From Lysobacteraceae bacterium (lineage in GTDB: Bacteria; Pseudomonadota; Gammaproteobacteria; Xanthomonadales; Wenzhouxiangellaceae): a stretch of 20,687 bases of DNA. Each line of letters opens with the position of its first letter. Position 1 is the first letter of the stretch. A model generated the notes under the pieces. That model was not told the origin of the DNA, did no database searches, and saw only the letters and a program-made list of their open reading frames with translations. The stretch is taken from positions 1-20,687 of the forward strand of contig JAIVHD010000245.1 in NCBI GenBank assembly GCA_020201235.1. Reading direction: 5' to 3'. A program made the position numbers and the translations under genes. Positions 15,335-20,687 of this stretch are shown piece by piece.

Positions 15335-16072
15335 TTACTCGATCCAGCAATCGACGGCCATCCAGAGGCCGCACAACACCAGGTCGGGTTCGTTTTGATT
15401 CGGTTCGAGCAAGGATTGTAACGATGCCGATGCGCCGCCAGTCAGAATCAGTGGCAATGACTGCTCGCAGTGCAGTAGCAACTGCGCCGATGCCAGCGCC
15501 AACCGGATGGCCCCTGCCTGTTGAAGCAGCAATCCACGTTCGATCGCCAGCACGGTATCGGTTGCCGGCTGCAACGGCTCGGAGACCGTTATGGCGGGCC
15601 GCTTGAGCACCGGTGCCCGGCTCAAAAGCCCCGAGCGCGAGGCCTCGATACCCGGCAGGATCCAGCCACCGCGATGGATACCGCGGTCGTCGACCAGGTC
15701 GATGGTCGTGGCCGACCCGCAGTCGACCACGCAAAACGCGGCCTGACGCTCGCGCCAGGGCGGTTGCACCGCCAGCCAGCGGTCGACCCCGAGGCCGGAA
15801 TAAGACGGCGCAACCGGCAGATCAACCGAGCCATTGCGGATTCGCCGGCAGTCCATGCCCGCCCGCGCCAGTCTGTCGGTGACCGTGGCAATCACAGCCT
15901 CTACCGGCACCGCTGCCAGCCAGAAACGCGTACCGGGTGCCGGGCGGGTGGCCTTCAGCCAGGCGGGGAAGTCCTTGAGCGGCATGGCCGTCGCCGGACC
16001 GGGTGCCGACTTGCCGCGCCGTGCCAGCTTCAGCCGCGTATGGCCCAGCTCAAGCAGCCAGTCAGCAAACAC
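15335..16072 (-). CDS. coaX: Type III pantothenate kinase CoaX
   Basis: A 245-residue ASKHA-fold kinase that phosphorylates pantothenate in the first step of coenzyme A synthesis. The second phosphate motif is well kept (VVDCGSATTIDLV, then GGWILPGIEASRSGL), as is LILTGGASASL near the end. The first motif, usually DxGNTxxK, reads LELGHTRLK, with Glu for the conserved Asp and His for Asn. Such changes are unusual and could affect Mg/ATP handling, though Glu keeps the charge. The GTG start at 16072 overlaps the birA stop by 11 bp, implying coupling. An upstream ATG start at 16105 is less likely because the family begins at the first beta strand. Many gammaproteobacteria pair coaX with birA. Confidence 0.88.
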   Translation of the reverse strand: MFADWLLELGHTRLKLARRGKSAPGPATAMPLKDFPAWLKATRPAPGTRFWLAAVPVEAVIATVTDRLARAGMDCRRIRNGSVDLPVAPSYSGLGVDRWLAVQPPWRERQAAFCVVDCGSATTIDLVDDRGIHRGGWILPGIEASRSGLLSRAPVLKRPAITVSEPLQPATDTVLAIERGLLLQQAGAIRLALASAQLLLHCEQSLPLILTGGASASLQSLLEPNQNEPDLVLCGLWMAVDCWIE

Positions 16073-17147
16073 GAATGCTGACCTCGGCTGCGGCCAGTTC
16101 CACAATCCCCTGATCAGTCGAAAGCCGCAGACCGCCCTGCCCGGTCACGCCCAGCGCCCGGCCGGTGACAGTCTGGCCCCTTCCATCGATCGCGTGCACG
16201 TCGCGGTTGGCCAGCAGATCGAAACTGGACCAGCGGCCGGCAAACGGCTCAAAGCCCAGGGCCTCGATCTCGCGGCAGGCGCAATCGAGCGCCGCGATCA
16301 ACTGCCCGGCCAGGCGATTCCGGTCCGGGCTGTCGAGCCCGGCGCGCACCAGATCGGTCCACGGCTGATCGGGTGGCCGGTAGACGCTGTCCGTCGGGCT
16401 GTCGGGCTGTTGCGCGACTGCTGCGCGATCCGCAAGATCAACGTTGAGGCCAAGCCCGATCACCACCTGACAGGGTCCGTCGCTGGGGCCACGGATTTCG
16501 ACCAGCAAACCGCCGAGCTTGCGACCGCCGACCAGCAGATCGTTGGGCCACTTCAAGCCCACATCGATCCCTTGCCCGGCAACCGTTTCAGCTACGGCAA
16601 TGCCAGCGACCAGGCTAAGCGGCCCCAGACGCGGTAAACCGCACTGGAATTCATAGCCAAAGCTCAGACAAATGCCGGCCGCCGGCGGCGATCGCCATTG
16701 CCGTCCGCGACGCCCGCGTCCACCAGTCTGGAACTCGGCCAGCACGGCGTGGCGGGGACGAAAATGCCTTCCCAGCCAGAGATTGGTCGATTCAGTGACG
16801 GCGTGTACCTCGACCGTCGGCCTGGCCGCCGCGTCGCTCAAAGAGCCGGCAGCGACGGCCTGCTGGATGTGCATGCCTGCTGGCGAAATTTTCAGGCCCG
16901 GCCCGGCCCGGTCCATGGACCAGGCGATTTCGCGCTCGATCACATCACGGTCGAGCAGGCCGATGGGCCGGTCGAGCTGGTAGCCGGCACCGGCGCGTGA
17001 ACGCACCACGACGCCAGCACGGCGAAGCGCCTCGACCTGCTTCCACACCGCCGCGCGTGTCAACCCGTGTCGCGCGGCGTGGCTGGCACCGTTCAGCGGC
17101 TCGCCCGAGGCCAGTGCCGCCAACAACGCAAATGCACCCGGACTCAT
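16062..17147 (-). CDS. birA: Bifunctional biotin ligase / biotin operon repressor BirA
   Basis: A 361-residue protein. The N-terminal winged helix-turn-helix (about residues 5-65: LTRAAVWKQVEALRRAGVVV, then a GYQL wing) would bind DNA. The central catalytic domain makes biotinoyl-AMP and transfers biotin to carrier proteins: TESTNLWLGR, the biotinyl-AMP loop GGRGRRGRQWRSP, KWPNDLLVGGRKLGGLLVE, and IGLGLNV. A C-terminal SH3-like domain ends at VSIRVC. It is about 40 residues longer than E. coli BirA. The largest extra piece lies between the wing helix and TESTN (around GPGLKISPAGMHIQQAV), where E. coli has a short linker. ATG 17147 overlaps the plsY stop in ATGA. The HTH domain suggests it also represses biotin genes, none of which lies in this window. 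Confidence 0.93.
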   Translation of the reverse strand: MSPGAFALLAALASGEPLNGASHAARHGLTRAAVWKQVEALRRAGVVVRSRAGAGYQLDRPIGLLDRDVIEREIAWSMDRAGPGLKISPAGMHIQQAVAAGSLSDAAARPTVEVHAVTESTNLWLGRHFRPRHAVLAEFQTGGRGRRGRQWRSPPAAGICLSFGYEFQCGLPRLGPLSLVAGIAVAETVAGQGIDVGLKWPNDLLVGGRKLGGLLVEIRGPSDGPCQVVIGLGLNVDLADRAAVAQQPDSPTDSVYRPPDQPWTDLVRAGLDSPDRNRLAGQLIAALDCACREIEALGFEPFAGRWSSFDLLANRDVHAIDGRGQTVTGRALGVTGQGGLRLSTDQGIVELAAAEVSIRVC

Positions 17148-17791
17148 GGCTTGCGCTTGAAAACGCGGATTTTGTCGAACCGGTTTTCGGTCCCCACGCG
17201 CAATCGCGCCAGGTTGCCTCGATGAGTGAACAGCAACAATCCAGCGAGTGCCACGGCCAGCGCGCCCAGCGATGGCGGCACCGGCGTTTGCGGTGCCAGC
17301 AGCCACATCGCCGGCACCAGGCTAAAGCCGGCCAGCACCGTGGCAAGCCCGACATAGCCGGTGCCGAGCACAGTGATTACCCAGACCAGTACCAGCGGCG
17401 CGATGCACCAGGGGGCGACCACGGCGACTACGCCGACGGCCGTCCCGGCACCCTTGCCACCGCGAAAACCGAAAAATACCGGCCAGACGTGGCCGATCAC
17501 TGCGGCAAGACCGCATGCGCCCGCCAGTGCCGGGCCCGAAAACGCGGCCTCGGCGCTGAACAGCATCGGCAATCGCGGCACCAGGCCGGCAGCGACGACG
17601 CCCTTGCCGACATCGATCATCACAACCAGTAGCGCAAACAGCCATCCAACGCTGCGAAACGCGTTGGTGCCACCGGCATTACCCGAACCCATCAAACGAA
17701 TATCGATACCCCGCAGGCGTCCAAGCACCAGCGAGCCCGAGATCGACCCGATCAGGTAGGCCACCATCACCATCCAGGTCAGATCAAGCAT
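17144..17791 (-). CDS. plsY: Glycerol-3-phosphate acyltransferase PlsY
   Basis: A 215-residue inner-membrane enzyme that transfers an acyl group from acyl-phosphate to glycerol-3-phosphate, making lysophosphatidate. All three family motifs are seen: GSGNAGGTNAFR, GHVWPVFFGFRGGKGAGT and HRGNLARLRVGTENRF. About five hydrophobic segments are visible, and length is typical. ATG 17791 overlaps the end of the DhaL-DegV gene by 8 bp, and the stop overlaps birA by 4 bp, so translation of three proteins is probably coupled. Being directly downstream of a predicted acyl-phosphate-producing kinase is the most informative part of its context. plsX is not in the window. Confidence 0.95.
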   Translation of the reverse strand: MLDLTWMVMVAYLIGSISGSLVLGRLRGIDIRLMGSGNAGGTNAFRSVGWLFALLVVMIDVGKGVVAAGLVPRLPMLFSAEAAFSGPALAGACGLAAVIGHVWPVFFGFRGGKGAGTAVGVVAVVAPWCIAPLVLVWVITVLGTGYVGLATVLAGFSLVPAMWLLAPQTPVPPSLGALAVALAGLLLFTHRGNLARLRVGTENRFDKIRVFKRKP

Positions 17792-19625
17792 CTTCGGCAC
17801 GCTCTGCGGCCCGTTTGTCCGGCGTCGTCCAGGGTTGCAGGCCAACGATCAGCGACCCGGGTCCGGCGTGGACACCAACCGCCGGACTGGCCTCCTCGAT
17901 CCAGCACGAATCGACTTCCGGATGCAGGCTCAGCAGCTGGTCGCGCAGGCTTCGCGCATCATCCAAACTATCGGTGTGGCTGATCAGGATACGGCAGACC
18001 CGGCCACGCGGCATGCGCCGGGCCAGGTAGCGGGCAAAGCGCGCCACGGCACGGGTGCGTCCGGGGATGACACCGCGCGCGACAAGCCGGCCATCCACGG
18101 TGTTGGCGAGCACCGGGTTCAGGCGAAGTCGGCGGGCCAGCCAATCCATCCAGGGCTTGACCCGACCGCCGCGCACGCCCCATGACAGATCGCGCGCCAG
18201 CGCATAGGTGCGCGTCACCGGACCGATGGCCCGCAGGCCATCGACGATCGCCTGCATCGGCCAGCCCCTGGCTGCGGTTTCAGCCGCGTACAACACCAGC
18301 AGGGCCTGCCCGCACGCTGCATTTAACGAGTCGTGGACGACGATTGCCGGATTGTTCATGCGCGCTGCGGTTTGTTCGGCGGCCTGGCAAGTACCGCTGA
18401 GCTTACCGGAAATCGGAATCGCAAGGACCGAATGGCCATGACTGGTGAGCAATTCAAACTGTCGGCGAAAATCGCGCGGCGGCGGCTGCGAGGTTTGAGG
18501 GTGCTGGTCTGAGCCTGCCAGCCGGGCATAAAATGCCGCCGGCTGCATCGAAAGCTTGTCGAGATACTCCGTGTCGCCGAAAAACAACCGCAACGGTACA
18601 ACGTGAATGGCGAGGCGATCGACTTCAGTGGCCGGCAGGTCGGCGGCAGAATCGGTGACCACGGCGATCTGGCCACGTTGGTTGATCAGGCCGTGCTGAC
18701 GCTGCATGTCGTCGGCTTTCTGCTGCTGGATCTCACCGATTTCGGCACAGATGCGAAACACCTCGCCGGGCCGGTTGGTATGAATATGCACGCGCGCGCG
18801 TCGTCCGCCGCCGGCCACAACCAGGCTGCTCGCATCCAGCCCCTCCAGCCGGCGACGAAGCCTTTGGATCGGCAGTTCCTCGCCAGCGATCAGGCATTCG
18901 GTACAGTAGCGGTGGCCGTCCAGCGCATCCATAGAATAATTTGGCGACGGCGACGACACGTCAACCGGCGACAGCCGGACTTCGGGAATTTTGCCGCTTC
19001 GGACGTAGCGCCAGATACCGTCGATGAAGTCGACAAAACCCTGGCCGCCGGCATCGACCACGCCGGCATCACGCAAAACCGCAAGCTGGTCTGGAGTGCC
19101 CGCCAACGAACGGTGAGCAGCCGAGCGAGCGCGCTGGAAAAGCAGGCGGATGTCTTCGATTCCCGATTCGACGCCTTCGGCCAGAGCGTTGCCGAATTCC
19201 TCAAGCACGGTCGGCATCGTACCGTCCACCGGCTTCGACATCGCCGACCAGGCCGCGATCGCACCTGCCCGGGCGGCAACAGCCAGTTGGCGGGCATCAA
19301 GGGTCGTCGCATCGCGGCAACTTTCGCTAATGCCGTGGAAATACTGCGCGATGATCGCGCCCGAGTTGCCGCGCGCACCATCCAGCGCCGCGTCGGCAAC
19401 ATCATCCAGCAATGAAGGCAGCCGATTGACGTCGCTCGATCGCAAACGCTGGCCGACACTGGAAAGCGTGAACACAAGGTTGGTCCCGGTATCGCCGTCA
19501 GCCACCGGAAAGACATTGATGCGGTTGAGCAGGTCGCGCCTCGATTGGACATTGGCGATGCCCGCGATCAATGCCGCGTGCAGTTGCGCAGGCTCGATCC
19601 GGACCAGCGACGAGACCAGGGTCAC
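17784..19625 (-). CDS. DhaL (FakA-like)-DegV (FakB-like) fusion, probable fatty acid kinase
   Basis: A 613-residue protein from GTG 19625. Residues 1 to about 205 are a DhaL/DAK2 nucleotide-binding domain: NVFPVADGDTGTNL (37-50), whose Asp residues bind Mg-ATP, then GARGNSGAI and VDAGGQGFVDFIDG. Residues about 230-320 match the middle domain of FakA (YCTECLIAGEEL, VHIHTNRPGEVF, DDMQRQH). From about 325 to the end is a complete DegV/FakB lipid-binding domain: VVTDSAADLP, ISGKLSGTCQAAE, WGVRGGRVKPWMDWLARRL and a GPGSLIVG end. In Firmicutes FakA and FakB are separate chains that phosphorylate fatty acids; here kinase and carrier are joined, and FakA's own C-terminal domain is replaced by DegV. 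The product, acyl-phosphate, would feed PlsY, encoded next with an 8-bp overlap. Kinase function is inferred; the domains are certain. Confidence 0.85.
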   Translation of the reverse strand: MTLVSSLVRIEPAQLHAALIAGIANVQSRRDLLNRINVFPVADGDTGTNLVFTLSSVGQRLRSSDVNRLPSLLDDVADAALDGARGNSGAIIAQYFHGISESCRDATTLDARQLAVAARAGAIAAWSAMSKPVDGTMPTVLEEFGNALAEGVESGIEDIRLLFQRARSAAHRSLAGTPDQLAVLRDAGVVDAGGQGFVDFIDGIWRYVRSGKIPEVRLSPVDVSSPSPNYSMDALDGHRYCTECLIAGEELPIQRLRRRLEGLDASSLVVAGGGRRARVHIHTNRPGEVFRICAEIGEIQQQKADDMQRQHGLINQRGQIAVVTDSAADLPATEVDRLAIHVVPLRLFFGDTEYLDKLSMQPAAFYARLAGSDQHPQTSQPPPRDFRRQFELLTSHGHSVLAIPISGKLSGTCQAAEQTAARMNNPAIVVHDSLNAACGQALLVLYAAETAARGWPMQAIVDGLRAIGPVTRTYALARDLSWGVRGGRVKPWMDWLARRLRLNPVLANTVDGRLVARGVIPGRTRAVARFARYLARRMPRGRVCRILISHTDSLDDARSLRDQLLSLHPEVDSCWIEEASPAVGVHAGPGSLIVGLQPWTTPDKRAAERAEDA

Positions 19626-19698
19626 GCCGACTGCCTCACGCCAGTAATGCCGGGCCCGGGCTGCGCGGCAACCGGCAAGCCGCATCGGCACCGCATCA

Positions 19699-19941
19699 TC
19701 AATCCAGACCGGCCAACTCGCGTACCTGCGACGCCGTAAACGGCCAGGTCAGCTTTTCGCCGGTTTGATCGTTGAGAATCACCGGAACCTGGTCGCCGTA
19801 GCGCTGGATGAGGTCGAGATCCGAGTCGATATTGACACCCTCGATCCGGCCAGACAACCCACCGAGGGTAATCAGCTTCCAGGCTTTGTCGCAAAGGCTG
19901 CAATCCTCCCGGGTATAAAAAATCAGTCCCATTCCAGGCAT
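19699..19941 (-). CDS. Glutaredoxin-like thiol protein (DUF836 type)
   Basis: A small protein of 80 residues (77 if ATG 19932 is used) with a thioredoxin fold start (LIFYTREDCSLCDKAWKLI) holding a CSLC redox pair. The typical cis-Pro region QVPVILND and a short C-terminal helix ending AGLD follow. Such proteins are thought to reduce disulfides or mixed thiols in the cytoplasm; no partner is known. It lies 73 bp before the DhaL-DegV start and is probably in the same minus-strand operon. The 121-bp gap upstream contains a hairpin ACCCGG/CCGGGT (20001-20018) without a T tract and a TAAAAT -10-like sequence on the minus strand, at best a weak promoter. Confidence 0.8.
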   Translation of the reverse strand: MPGMGLIFYTREDCSLCDKAWKLITLGGLSGRIEGVNIDSDLDLIQRYGDQVPVILNDQTGEKLTWPFTASQVRELAGLD

Positions 19942-20062
19942 CCATTGGCAAACGTAAACGCATCCGGCTTTATGGTCGCGCGGCCCGACCCGATAATTTT
20001 ACCCGGCGGCCACCGGGTACGGGTGCCGGCCTGCATGCGTCGAAATCCTGTGTGTCGATATT

Positions 20063-20686
20063 TCATCGGCGCTGCCGTTGGTCCAGCGTTGGTCTGCCTG
20101 CCAGGGCCCGGCTGGCCGCCAACAGCAGCAGTATCGCCAGCACAACCAGGACCGCAGGCGACAGCACCGGCACGGCCGCCGCTGCCGACCGGGCCGGCCG
20201 AATCGTTGCACGGATCATCAGGTTCTGCCCGGTCTGGATCATGAAAGGAACGCCACGATCGGCCAGCCAGCTTTTGCCAGCGGGTTCCGCGGACTGGTCG
20301 GACTCGATATTAAAATCCTCGCCGGCGTGCATTGGATCGCCTCGCGCCATGATCCAGAATACCGGCTCGGCAATCGGCCATGCGTGATCGAACACGACCT
20401 CGAACGCACCGCGGCCATCGCCGGTCGATATCGTGGCCTGGCGTTGCGGATTGTCAAGGTCGGGAATGCCGCCGAGGTCACGGTAAACGAACACTTCGTT
20501 CGGCCACGGGCCGCCTGCGGCGCTGAAATCGAGCTGGTTTCCGACACAGAAACCGGTCAGCTCCACAGTCCCCGGAGGGAGGCCGAAATCGGCCAGCTCG
20601 AACCGCACGCCAAGAAAATGGTCGTCTTCGCCGGCCTGGCCACCACCGAAAAAAATGGCGTTTTCAACGCTTCCGTCGTCATAGAA
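20063..20686 (-). CDS. Exported protein with C-terminal sorting-like tail, 5' end beyond window
   Basis: An open frame of 207 codons enters from the right edge and ends at TGA 20063. Its composition is that of a secreted beta-rich domain: many Asp, Gly and Phe, and segments such as ENAIFFGGGQAGEDDHF and FVYRDLGGIPDLDNP. The C-terminus is tripartite: a Pro-Ser motif (VPVLSPAV), a hydrophobic helix of about 17 residues, and a basic end (RPTLDQRQRR). This resembles IPTL-CTERM-like sorting tails, which predict surface anchoring or processing. An ATG at 20608 is internal, because similar sequence continues upstream to the edge. I do not recognise the main domain. It precedes the glutaredoxin gene on the same strand by 121 bp. 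Confidence 0.6.
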   Translation of the reverse strand, partial: FYDDGSVENAIFFGGGQAGEDDHFLGVRFELADFGLPPGTVELTGFCVGNQLDFSAAGGPWPNEVFVYRDLGGIPDLDNPQRQATISTGDGRGAFEVVFDHAWPIAEPVFWIMARGDPMHAGEDFNIESDQSAEPAGKSWLADRGVPFMIQTGQNLMIRATIRPARSAAAAVPVLSPAVLVVLAILLLLAASRALAGRPTLDQRQRR

Positions 20687-20687
20687 C

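Noticed and set aside
20001..20018. Hairpin ACCCGG/CCGGGT upstream of the glutaredoxin gene
   Set aside because: On the minus strand it is followed by AAAATT rather than T residues, so it is not a standard terminator for the upstream gene.
1..20687. CRISPR array, insertion sequence, phage, toxin-antitoxin or tRNA
   Set aside because: No regularly spaced long repeats, transposase motifs, phage genes or tRNA-like cloverleaf were seen. The only repeats are short and local.

Overview
The window is a high-GC stretch of a gammaproteobacterial chromosome. The gene order lptD-surA-pdxA-rsmA-apaH, together with plsY-birA-coaX-SPOR and a fused MFS/PlsC protein, suggests a Xanthomonadales/Chromatiales-type organism, perhaps Wenzhouxiangella-like. 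This placement is inferred from protein content and gene order only. I see no tRNA, rRNA, CRISPR array, transposase or phage gene.

Layout. Bases 1-1168 (minus): a glycosyltransferase running off the left edge. 1332-4343 (plus): a 5'-truncated AI-2E/PerM-type permease, then a fusion of an LplT-like transporter with a PlsC-type acyltransferase. 4473-5026 (minus): a broken SAM methyltransferase whose start codon overlaps that of a divergent lipoprotein zinc peptidase (5025-6065). 6216-12343 (plus): lptD, surA, pdxA (broken), rsmA (internal loss), apaH, covering outer-membrane LPS assembly, vitamin B6 synthesis, rRNA methylation and Ap4A hydrolysis. 12350-13450: remnants of a histidine-utilisation (hut) locus, with hutU in two blocks and a hutG start joined to a probable hutI end. 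13488-14583: thiL (broken) and intact pgpA. 14693-20686 (minus): a tightly coupled operon read right to left: a surface protein with a C-terminal sorting-like tail (entering from the right edge), glutaredoxin-like protein, DhaL-DegV fusion, plsY, birA, coaX, SPOR protein.

Two themes stand out. First, lipid metabolism: the DhaL-DegV fusion looks like a one-chain fatty acid kinase, and its gene overlaps plsY, whose enzyme consumes acyl-phosphate. With the MFS-PlsC fusion and PgpA, the window holds several steps of phospholipid synthesis or recycling. Second, about eight places between 1.3 and 13.5 kb show well-conserved protein sequence stopping abruptly and resuming in the same or next gene 120 bp to perhaps 2 kb further on. 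Several affected genes (rsmA, pdxA, thiL) are core genes, and the remaining parts are not otherwise decayed. This looks more like collapsed assembly gaps or very recent deletions than slow decay. I see no defence system or obviously new multi-gene system.
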